Source: Sulfurovum sp. (GTDB taxonomy: Bacteria; Campylobacterota; Campylobacteria; Campylobacterales; Sulfurovaceae). Taken from it: a stretch of DNA of 64,000 bases. Under the pieces are notes generated by a model, which had not been told where the DNA came from, did not search any database, and worked only from the letters and a program-made list of their open reading frames with translations. The stretch spans positions 127,296-191,295 of the forward strand of contig JALWLD010000121.1 in the NCBI GenBank assembly GCA_027081115.1. The letters are read 5' to 3'. Each line of letters begins with the position of its first letter. Position 1 is the stretch's first letter. The position numbers and the translations under genes are program-made. This document shows positions 36,156-43,908 of the stretch, piece after piece.

Positions 36156-37977
36156 AATACCGTTTTCCATTCTCTTTTTTGATTTCAGAAAAATTATCTA
36201 AATAGTCTAAATATGCAATGAGGTATTTCCTGCTAAGGGGATATCTCTCTTTGAAATTTTTAATATCAATATAGCTATCTTCTTTGATAATATTCTTCAT
36301 TTCTGCGGTCATCTTATTGAGACTTTGTATGTGGATAAAGAGATTATGTTCAACCTTTACCACTTCTTCTCGACTGCATAAAGCTTTTAGGATGTGATCA
36401 CCACTTTTTCTGTCTAAGTCCAGGTCATCATAAATATTGTAGGGTGCAGTGGGAGCTATGTCTTCTTCTATCAACCTTTTTAGAATACGCTGTTCAAGGA
36501 TATATGAGAGGTCTCCTTTTATGTTAGTACCTCTATAAAGATTGTTCTCTTTGATCAGTATGTTTTTATTAAGCAGCTGTTGCAGTGAGATTTCTATAAA
36601 GTGTTTACTTGCCCAAGGAAGTCTAAGTTTTAAAGAGGTGGCGGAGAGTAGAGCATAAGGGTTTTTTTCATAAATCGCACGTACCGAATCAATGATAGTT
36701 TTTTGTGTCTGCATCGGGTAGACGATGAGCTCTTCTTCATCAATAAAACAGTTTTCTAAGACTTTTGCCTCATGCAGTGCTTCTTCGTGAGATAGTGCAA
36801 ACCTTTGTGCAGAAGAGACTAATCCAAAACCTTTTTTATGAGCTTCTAAAAGTATGACGTAGGCAGAAGGAAAATCTTTCTCTTCAAGGGCATTGAGTAG
36901 TTGCAGTTTTTGATTTTTTCGCAATGGATCTGCTATTGGATTAAGTACAGTTGCTCCTGCAATGGTTTTGTTCCCATCACGGATGATAAACTTCTCTCCG
37001 TAGATAGAAAATATCTCTTTGTCTGCTTTAATGGTTGCAAATCCTTCATGTAATGATCCTGTAGAACCAAAGAGTGTTATCTTGGCTTTAAGGCGTTTAG
37101 AACCAATATAGACAGTATAGTACTTATTGTGTTGGAGCACGTGTTCTTCTAGGGTGTTAAATGAGATATCAATCTCTTTAAATCCTCTAAGATAACCCTT
37201 CTTACTAAGAAGAAATCCTTTTTTTAAAGATTTTGCATCGACATTTGCCAAGTTCAGTGCTACACGATTAGAAATTTTTGCTTCATCTACATCATTATCA
37301 TGCACTTGCATATTTTTAATCTTACAGGCTTTGTTAATGTCACAGACAAAGAGTTTATCCTTGGAAGTGATATCTTTACCAAGTACCGTTCCTGTAATAA
37401 CACAACCTTGTCCTTTAATAGAGAAAACTCTGTCAATATAAAGTCTGAAGAAGTTCTCTTCTTCTTTATTCCTTAACACCAAAGTAAAGAGCTTTTCTTT
37501 TAGATCTTCTATAGAAGCTTCATCGTAAATAGAAACCGGGACTAATGCTTGAATGTTAAATTTGTATTTGGCAACAAAAGCCTGTATCTCTACTATTTTT
37601 GAGTTGAGTTCTTCTTCACTTACAAGGTCTTTTTTGGAGATAACCAAAATGGCATCTTTTACACCGAGGAGTCTGAGTATTTCTAGATGTTCAACAGTTT
37701 GGGGCTTGATCCCCTCAGCTGCGGAGATGACAATCATCATTGAGTCAAATCCAAAAGCTCCGGAGATCATATTTTTTACCAGTTTTTCATGCCCGGGGAC
37801 ATCAATAAATGCAATATTTTTATCTCCATTAGAGATATTTGAAAAAGAGAGGTCAATGGTAATGCCTCTTTCCTTTTCTTCTTTGAGGGTATCTCCTTCA
37901 AAACCGTTTATGGCTTTAATGATGGAGGTTTTTCCATGGTCTACATGACCACAGGTTCCTATGATGTAGCTAGACAT
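36148..37977 (-). CDS. selB: selenocysteine-specific elongation factor SelB
   Basis: SelB carries Sec-tRNA to UGA codons that are marked by a SECIS hairpin. The 609-residue protein has an N-terminal GTPase (GHVDHGKTS, DVPGHEKL, SKKDL in place of NKxD), beta-barrel domains II-III (about 170-340), and C-terminal winged-helix domains that bind SECIS RNA. SelA overlaps it by 19 bases, so the pair is one transcript. Confidence 0.95.
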   Translation of the reverse strand: MSSYIIGTCGHVDHGKTSIIKAINGFEGDTLKEEKERGITIDLSFSNISNGDKNIAFIDVPGHEKLVKNMISGAFGFDSMMIVISAAEGIKPQTVEHLEILRLLGVKDAILVISKKDLVSEEELNSKIVEIQAFVAKYKFNIQALVPVSIYDEASIEDLKEKLFTLVLRNKEEENFFRLYIDRVFSIKGQGCVITGTVLGKDITSKDKLFVCDINKACKIKNMQVHDNDVDEAKISNRVALNLANVDAKSLKKGFLLSKKGYLRGFKEIDISFNTLEEHVLQHNKYYTVYIGSKRLKAKITLFGSTGSLHEGFATIKADKEIFSIYGEKFIIRDGNKTIAGATVLNPIADPLRKNQKLQLLNALEEKDFPSAYVILLEAHKKGFGLVSSAQRFALSHEEALHEAKVLENCFIDEEELIVYPMQTQKTIIDSVRAIYEKNPYALLSATSLKLRLPWASKHFIEISLQQLLNKNILIKENNLYRGTNIKGDLSYILEQRILKRLIEEDIAPTAPYNIYDDLDLDRKSGDHILKALCSREEVVKVEHNLFIHIQSLNKMTAEMKNIIKEDSYIDIKNFKERYPLSRKYLIAYLDYLDNFSEIKKENGKRYFS

Positions 37978-39317
37978 TTGATGCTTTCTGCAATGTAGTC
38001 AAGATCATTCATATCTATAGTCCTGAAGTCCAGAAGGAACTTTTCATTTTCAACTCTTCCGATGATATTTTTTTCTCTAAAGAGTTTTTGTATCTTGTTT
38101 GGAGAGTAGTTTTTTATCTCTATGCTTACTGCAATACTTGGTATTTTTTTATTGGGAGTGGAACCACCACCGATGAGTGTGCTGGTGTCGATGATCTCAT
38201 ATGATACATTATCTTTTATTTTCTCAACTAAAACGTTGGCATTTTTTCTGAGTTCTTCAATATTTTTAAAAAGCATATTGAGTGTAGGAATCTCTTCATA
38301 TTTATCCAAAAGCATATTTTGGATATCTTGTGTTAAGATGGAGAGCGTGAGTTTGTCTACTCTCAACATACGCAGTAACTGGTTTTTCTTGAGTTTGGCA
38401 ATGAGCTCTTTTTTACCGACAATGATCCCCGCCTGTACAGAGCCAAAAAGTTTGTCTCCGGAAAAAGAGAGTAGTGAAGGGTTGTCTTTCATAATGTCAT
38501 ACAGTGAAGGTTCTGAATTTGAAAGTCCGTAAGGCAGCTTAACCAAATGCCCGCTTCCCAGATCAAAGTAGTCGATGAGACCTTTCTCTTTTGCAAGTTT
38601 GCTAATCTCTTTGAACTTTACGTCAGAAGAGAATCCCTCTATGCTGTAGTTTGATTTGTGGACTTTCATCAGCATTTTGGTACGTTCGGTAATATTCTCT
38701 TCATAATCTTGTAAATGTGTTTTGTTGGTAGCTCCCACTTCAACAAGTTTGGCACCGGAATTTTTCATCACTTCAGGAATACGAAAACTTCCTCCTATCT
38801 CTACCAACTCTCCACGACTGACAATAACCTCTTTTCTTTTGGCAAAGGTATTTAAAATGAGAAAAACAGCAGCTGCATTGTTATTGACAACCAGCACATC
38901 TTCACAGTTCAGCAGTTTGCTAAAAAGAGAAGAGAGATGAGAATAACGTTCTCCTCTTTTCCCTTTTTCAAGATCATATTCCAAGTTGTTATATGAGGTA
39001 GCGATCTCTTTGGCTTTATCAAAACTTTCAGGGTTGATGAGGCTTCTTCCTAGATTCGTATGGACAATGACACCCGTCGCATTGATAACTTTTTGGAGTG
39101 TTGGTGTCATAATATGATGATATTTTATGAGTATCTCTTCACATAATTTGTTTTTATTTAGGGTTGTAATTTTATCATTGATGATATCAGTTCTTAGAGT
39201 TTCAAAATGTTCACGGACCAAAGGAAGAAGAACTCTTTTTGCGAGATATTTAAAGTCACTTTGTTCTATAAATTTATCCACTTTTGGGATGGATTGAAGC
39301 AGGGTGTTTTTTGACAC
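37959..39317 (-). CDS. selA: L-seryl-tRNA(Sec) selenium transferase SelA
   Basis: This PLP enzyme converts Ser-tRNA(Sec) to Sec-tRNA(Sec) using selenophosphate. The 452-residue protein has TGVIVHTNLGRSL, VNNNAAAVFLIL and the lysine-bearing FSGDKLFGSVQAGIIVG. The start is GTG behind AGGAA. Just upstream, TACATCA and TGATGTA form a 7-bp inverted repeat (39334-39350). It is divergent from the tRNA-Sec gene. Confidence 0.95.
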   Translation of the reverse strand: MSKNTLLQSIPKVDKFIEQSDFKYLAKRVLLPLVREHFETLRTDIINDKITTLNKNKLCEEILIKYHHIMTPTLQKVINATGVIVHTNLGRSLINPESFDKAKEIATSYNNLEYDLEKGKRGERYSHLSSLFSKLLNCEDVLVVNNNAAAVFLILNTFAKRKEVIVSRGELVEIGGSFRIPEVMKNSGAKLVEVGATNKTHLQDYEENITERTKMLMKVHKSNYSIEGFSSDVKFKEISKLAKEKGLIDYFDLGSGHLVKLPYGLSNSEPSLYDIMKDNPSLLSFSGDKLFGSVQAGIIVGKKELIAKLKKNQLLRMLRVDKLTLSILTQDIQNMLLDKYEEIPTLNMLFKNIEELRKNANVLVEKIKDNVSYEIIDTSTLIGGGSTPNKKIPSIAVSIEIKNYSPNKIQKLFREKNIIGRVENEKFLLDFRTIDMNDLDYIAESIKCLATS

Positions 39318-39333
39318 GAAATTTCCTATGTAT

Positions 39334-39350
39334 TACATCAAACTGATGTA
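39334..39350 (-). promoter_or_regulatory. hairpin just upstream of the selA ribosome site
   Basis: TACATCA and TGATGTA are perfect 7-nt inverted repeats around three bases. In the selA mRNA the hairpin would end about 16 bases before the GTG. In E. coli a SECIS-like hairpin in the selA leader binds SelB. Whether this one does is unknown. Confidence 0.35.
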
Positions 39351-39402
39351 TGTTTTCTGTGCTATATATAGAGATGATATCGGAAGATGGCTGAACTTAT
39401 GG

Positions 39403-39408
39403 TATACT
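39403..39408 (+). promoter_or_regulatory. -10 box for tRNA-Sec
   Basis: TATACT in TATGGTATACTTTT lies 19 bases before the tRNA. Confidence 0.5.
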
Positions 39409-39427
39409 TTTTTTCTTACTGTTTCAT

Positions 39428-39526
39428 GGAAGAGATGTGATCCTGGTGGACACCGCGGGCTTCAAACCCGTTTGGAGGTTTTTGTGAAAACGCCTCGGTA
39501 GGTTCGATTCCTATTTCTTCTCGCCA
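39428..39526 (+). tRNA. selC: selenocysteine tRNA (anticodon UCA)
   Basis: The 99-base gene begins GGAAGAGA. It has a 6-bp D stem (GTG-a-TCC with GGACAC), an anticodon stem GCGGG/CCCGT around CTTCAAA (anticodon TCA), a long variable arm built on GAGG/CCTC with a T/A-rich extension, the T arm GTAGG-TTCGATT-CCTAT, and an encoded CCA end. The long variable arm and UCA anticodon identify tRNA-Sec. The acceptor stem pairs perfectly only if shifted one base, leaving C and G unpaired before CCA. It lies between selA and selD. Confidence 0.92.
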
Positions 39527-39559
39527 TAAAAATTATGATTAAATGCACAATACACGAGA

Positions 39560-40594
39560 TTAAAATACTATGATGTCTTTTTTACTTTTTGCTTCGACTT
39601 TTCCAATGATAGTAGCATATCCATAGGTAAATTCTTCTATACGTTTCATGTACTCTTTTGCATCATTTTCATCCATAGCTATAAGCAGTCCTCCTGAAGT
39701 CTGTGCATCAGAGAGAATGAGTTTCGCATTTATGGCATCACCAATGAAAGTCACTTTGTCTTCAATATGCTTCATATTGCGTTTGCTTCCGCCGGGAACT
39801 GTATCTAACTCTGCCATTTTTAAGGCATCCGGAAGAATAGGGAGGGTAGAAGTATCGATATGTAAAGAAATATTTTCATTGATACACTCTAATCCATGTC
39901 CCAATACACCAAATCCTGTTACATCAGTACAGGCAGAGACATCATACTCTCTCATAATGACAGAAGGCATATAGTTCAGTGTTTGCATTACTTTTGCAGC
40001 CTCTTCAGTAGAGCTTTGTGGAAGCATATCTCTTTTGATAGCTGTCGATAAGATACCTGTCCCCAATGGTTTTGTCAAGATCAGTACATGACCGATTTTG
40101 GCTGTGTTGTTTCGTGAAATATTATCAGGATGTATCAACCCGGTGACAGAGAGACCATAATACATCTCAGGAGACTCAATGGTATGTCCCCCCATGAGTA
40201 CACCACCACATTCGCGGATTTTTTCATTTCCTCCACGCAGTATTTCGGTGAGTGCATCAGCAGGCAGGTTGACTTTGTCAAAACCTACGATGTTGAGTGC
40301 AGTTTTTACTTCCGCACCCATAGCAAATACATCGGACAGGGCATTGGCTGCAGCAATCTTTCCATAAATATAGGGATCATCTACTACAGGGGTAATAAAA
40401 TCTAGAGTTTGTACTAAAGCCTGTTCATCGTTTATCTGAAACACTGAAGCATCTTCAGAGTTTTCAAAACCTACGAGTAAGTGTTCACTCTCAGTGTTAA
40501 GTCCGCAAAGCGTATGTTTGAGGTCACCCGGACCCATCTTTGCTGCTCAACCTGCTGCTTGAACGAATTTGGTTAATTTATATTGATTATTCAA
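39560..40594 (-). CDS. selD: selenide, water dikinase SelD, itself a selenoprotein (in-frame UGA)
   Basis: SelD makes selenophosphate from selenide and ATP. A naive frame starts at ATG 40537 (MGPGDLKHTLCG), but the family's catalytic N-terminus is encoded upstream. From TTG at 40594 the frame reads MNNQYKLTKFVQAAG, then UGA at 40549-40547, then AAKMGPGDLKH. UGA falls at residue 16, the catalytic Cys/Sec position of SelD proteins. AAGGT lies nine bases before the TTG, and a -10 TATAAT at 40628-40633 fits a short leader. The total is 344 residues. ATP-site motifs such as GGHTIESPEMYYGLS and VTGFGVLGHG follow. Confidence 0.93.
40505..40549 (-). promoter_or_regulatory. candidate bacterial SECIS hairpin after the selD UGA
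   Basis: In the mRNA, GCAAAG (40543-40538) pairs with CUUUGC (40510-40505). Inside it GGGUC (40535-40531) pairs with GACCU (40525-40521), leaving the apical loop CGGGU. The loop lies 17-21 nt after the UGA, within the distance known for bacterial SECIS elements. Confidence 0.6.
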
Positions 40595-40627
40595 TTGGTT
40601 TGTACCTTGTTTCTAGTCTATAGAATC

Positions 40628-40633
40628 ATTATA
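40628..40633 (-). promoter_or_regulatory. -10 box for selD
   Basis: On the minus strand this reads TATAAT in TTGCTATAATGATTC. It places the transcript start about 27 bases before the TTG start codon and thus supports the extended N-terminus. Confidence 0.6.
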
Positions 40634-40800
40634 GCAAATATTTTATAGAGAAAACGTAATAGATGTAGATATCCTTTTGAACTTTGGTCTTTTTTTATGA
40701 TGATAAATTGAGCCATTTTCTTCGTTTGAAGTAGAGAAATCATTGAATTATAACTATTAAAGTGCTAGCATTGAATCATTATATGGAAACAAGGAAGAGA

Positions 40801-42900
40801 ATGAATATAAAAGTCATTATATTGGTATTGATGTTAAGTTTAGGCTCACTTTTTGCTGCCGAGGGGTATGTGGAAGTGGAAAAACAAGATCAGGCAGATT
40901 TTAGTAAAGAGATGTCAATAGAGATCAAGAAGCAGCTCAAGGATGCTTCTAAGTATGTGAAGTATCTTTACAAAGTTATTGATTATCAACCAATTTGGGT
41001 GGATAAAGATTATCTCTCATACCATACCGAAATGTTACTTTCTGAATTAAAGAATGATTTTAAGAAAGGTTTACATAAAGAGTTGGTTTCACAATACAAA
41101 GCATTGTTACCAGATGAAAATAATGCTTTTGCTTCTGACTCTTTGGAAGACAGAGCAAAAATAGAAATAGGTATTATGCAGCTTTATGCAAAGAGTATTG
41201 ATGCCATTTTAAAAGATAAAAAGAGTAAATACGATGCAGTGACACTTTTAAAAAAAGCGGTAGAAGAGAAGAGTATCATGTCTGCTATCGATGAGATCTC
41301 AGATGAGAGAATCATTGATGCAACCTTCCAACGTGATTTGAATCTTACAGTAGCAGAAACTAAACAGGCTAAATATAGAGCCTTGGCAGCAAGACTTATT
41401 GGTGAAGATAAACAAGATAGACTCAAAGCCATGTATGAACTGCTTGATTATAAGCCTATTTGGATTACTGAAGCGGGCTTGACAGAGTACACCAAAGTAC
41501 TTTTTTCTTATATAGAATTAGATATTACTCTAGAGAAAAACTCTACGATCTATAAAGAGTATGAAGCCCTTAAACATGCGAAAGTACCAACAGATAAAAG
41601 AGAGATCGGTGCAAAGGAGTTTAAAATTGCAAAGCTCTATCAATACTTTATGGCACATAAGTTGTACGGCGACATTGATTGGAAAAAATTTCAGCGTACT
41701 ATTCGTACAACTATGAAACATGGGGTTTGGACTGTGCATCCTGTTTTGGAAACGCCTGAGGGGTTGCTCATAGAGTCGATTAAACACAAATCTTTGGACT
41801 ACGCTTTCAAAAAAGCAAAACCGGCATTTAACCACTATGACAGGATGTTAAATGCTTTAAAAAAATATAAAAAGATTGTAGCACAAGGAGGATGGAAAAA
41901 ACTACCTGACTTTAAAAACCTGAAACCAGGAATGAATGCTTCCATTGTCCCTGCATTAAGAGAGAGACTGGTAGTAGAAGGGGACTATGTTTGTGATAAA
42001 AATGAAACAGGCTATAGATACAAAGGATGTTTAGTAGATGCTGTCAAAAAATTCCAGGCCAGACACGGTTTGGAGGCAGCAGGTTTTGTAGGAAAGATGA
42101 CACGTAAAGCATTGAACATGAGTGCCAAAGACAAAATAGCAAAACTGAAACTCAACCTGGATCGTATCAAATGGATCAAAAAAGACAATGACAGGTATCA
42201 TATTTATGTCAATATTCCTTCATTTACCATGTATATGTATGATAGTAAAGAGGTTATCTGTTCTATGAGAGTCATTACCGGAAGAAAAGGGCATGAGACC
42301 CCTGTCTTTTATGGTAGAGTCAGAACGATTGTCTTAAATCCGTACTGGCGTATACCTGCAAGTATAGTTAGGCATGAAACGATACCAAAACTGAAAAAAG
42401 ACCCAGGATATACCAATAAAAAGAAGATCGAGATCCATACAGGATATTCTGAACACTCTCCTAAAGTAAACCCCTATAAAGTTAATTGGCATAAATATGG
42501 CAGAAAGCTGCCTCCTTACAAATTTATGCAGTCTCCAGGAGAACATAATGCTCTAGGAAAAGTTAAATATCTCTTTCCTAACAAGTACTCGGTCTATATG
42601 CACGATACCAATCAGCGTTATCTTTTTGTAAAAGACTATAGGGCCTTGAGCCATGGGTGTGTGAGATTACAAAAACCATTTGAACTTTTAGAGACTTTTG
42701 CAGAAATCGAACCAAAAATAGATGGGGAAAAGACTAAAAATATTTTAGAAAAGAATAAAAAGACACCGTACAGATTGACAAACTCTATCCCTGTAGATAT
42801 TGTCTATTTGACAGCGCTTGTCGATAAAGACGGTACTGTAATGTTCTTTGATGATGTCTATGGGTACGATACCTTACAGTTAAAGTTCAGCAAACAGTAG
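40801..42900 (+). CDS. exported L,D-transpeptidase, YcbB type
   Basis: The 699-residue protein starts at ATG 40801 behind AAGGAAG; a frame from 40762 lacks a ribosome site. After a signal peptide (ending SLFAAEG) comes a long helical region with two similar stretches (YKVIDYQPIWVDKDYLSYHT and YELLDYKPIWITEAGLTEYT). A peptidoglycan-binding domain (KKFQARHGLEAAGFVGKMTR) follows, then a YkuD catalytic domain with SHGCVR, catalytic Cys620. It makes 3-3 cross-links or attaches proteins to peptidoglycan. Architecture resembles E. coli YcbB/LdtD. Confidence 0.9.
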   Translation: MNIKVIILVLMLSLGSLFAAEGYVEVEKQDQADFSKEMSIEIKKQLKDASKYVKYLYKVIDYQPIWVDKDYLSYHTEMLLSELKNDFKKGLHKELVSQYKALLPDENNAFASDSLEDRAKIEIGIMQLYAKSIDAILKDKKSKYDAVTLLKKAVEEKSIMSAIDEISDERIIDATFQRDLNLTVAETKQAKYRALAARLIGEDKQDRLKAMYELLDYKPIWITEAGLTEYTKVLFSYIELDITLEKNSTIYKEYEALKHAKVPTDKREIGAKEFKIAKLYQYFMAHKLYGDIDWKKFQRTIRTTMKHGVWTVHPVLETPEGLLIESIKHKSLDYAFKKAKPAFNHYDRMLNALKKYKKIVAQGGWKKLPDFKNLKPGMNASIVPALRERLVVEGDYVCDKNETGYRYKGCLVDAVKKFQARHGLEAAGFVGKMTRKALNMSAKDKIAKLKLNLDRIKWIKKDNDRYHIYVNIPSFTMYMYDSKEVICSMRVITGRKGHETPVFYGRVRTIVLNPYWRIPASIVRHETIPKLKKDPGYTNKKKIEIHTGYSEHSPKVNPYKVNWHKYGRKLPPYKFMQSPGEHNALGKVKYLFPNKYSVYMHDTNQRYLFVKDYRALSHGCVRLQKPFELLETFAEIEPKIDGEKTKNILEKNKKTPYRLTNSIPVDIVYLTALVDKDGTVMFFDDVYGYDTLQLKFSKQ

Positions 42901-43076
42901 AAAAGGGCTCAATATGAGGATGAAGATATTGCTATTGGGATGAGATATGCTGGCCATAGTTTTGTAAAATTTCTGTATTGAAAAATAATATGATTTAAAT
43001 ATTTTGAACACTATTCATTCACAATTTAGCGTTATTGTATGCAATAAAACACTTTAATTAGTCAATAAGGATGAAA

Positions 43077-43826
43077 ATGATGAAAAGAATATTGAATCAA
43101 CTACACTTATGGTTTTGGTTTATCTTGGGTATGTTTATATTTAGTACGCAGATACATGCAAATGTACGTAAAGATATGTCACTTATATGTAAATATGAAG
43201 CAAGTAGAAATTATGGTATACGTCAAAATACATCGAAAATATTCTCTGTAGAGAGAGTAGGTAATAGGTTTCTTGTGCATGGGAAGGCTTCCAAATATTC
43301 TAAGAGAGCATTTCGTTTCAAATGTACTTTTGATAGACAAGGTGAGTATATAGGTATTAAAAAGATAAAAGATAAAAGGTATCTAAATAGCAGAAGAGAA
43401 GACCATGTGTATCTGCCAACAACAGTGAAACGTGTCTGTAAAGGTGAAGCTTCAGTACGATGGCATATGCGACCACGAGATGTTAAGATTAAAAATGTTA
43501 AACGTTTAGGACATCATGACTATGTGGTTACACTTGCAGGAAGAGGTTATCGTGGAAAATGTGAAGTGAGTCAGAGTGGTCATATGTATCAATTTCGAAC
43601 ACATACCTTGGGCTACGATATCAACAATGAGATACCCAAGGTAGTACGAAGAAACTGTAAAAAACATGCTGCATTTAGATGGGGAGTGAGACCCAGTGAG
43701 ATCAGGATAGATTATGCCCGAAGATTAGGTAGAGATGACTATGTTATTCAACTATCTTCTCGTTATGATCGTGCTGAGTGTGAAGTGAGTAGAAGAGGTC
43801 ACATCTATCTTTTTTCAGAATATTAG
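43077..43826 (+). CDS. secreted protein made of three Cys-bracketed repeats
   Basis: The 249-residue product has a signal peptide (ending STQIHAN) and then three repeats of about 55 residues. The first opens CKYEASRNYGIRQ and closes FKCTFDRQGEYIGI. The second opens CKGEASVRWHMRPRDV and closes GKCEVSQSGHMYQF. The third opens CKKHAAFRWGVRPSEI and closes AECEVSRRGHIYLF. Each has one Cys at either end, suggesting one disulphide per repeat, and is rich in Arg and Lys. Repeats two and three are closest. I do not recognise the family. The start is chosen five bases after AAGGA. Confidence 0.75.
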   Translation: MMKRILNQLHLWFWFILGMFIFSTQIHANVRKDMSLICKYEASRNYGIRQNTSKIFSVERVGNRFLVHGKASKYSKRAFRFKCTFDRQGEYIGIKKIKDKRYLNSRREDHVYLPTTVKRVCKGEASVRWHMRPRDVKIKNVKRLGHHDYVVTLAGRGYRGKCEVSQSGHMYQFRTHTLGYDINNEIPKVVRRNCKKHAAFRWGVRPSEIRIDYARRLGRDDYVIQLSSRYDRAECEVSRRGHIYLFSEY

Positions 43827-43908
43827 TGAAAAATATCATATTACTGAATAGATACTATTTCTAGTAAACTAAATATTAGAAGAGTGATATGACAGAACAA
43901 AACTTTAT

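Noticed and set aside
42914..42943. Ten-codon frame MRMKILLLG resembling a signal peptide start
   Set aside because: It stops at once and nothing protein-like follows in other frames, so it cannot be supported as a gene or remnant.
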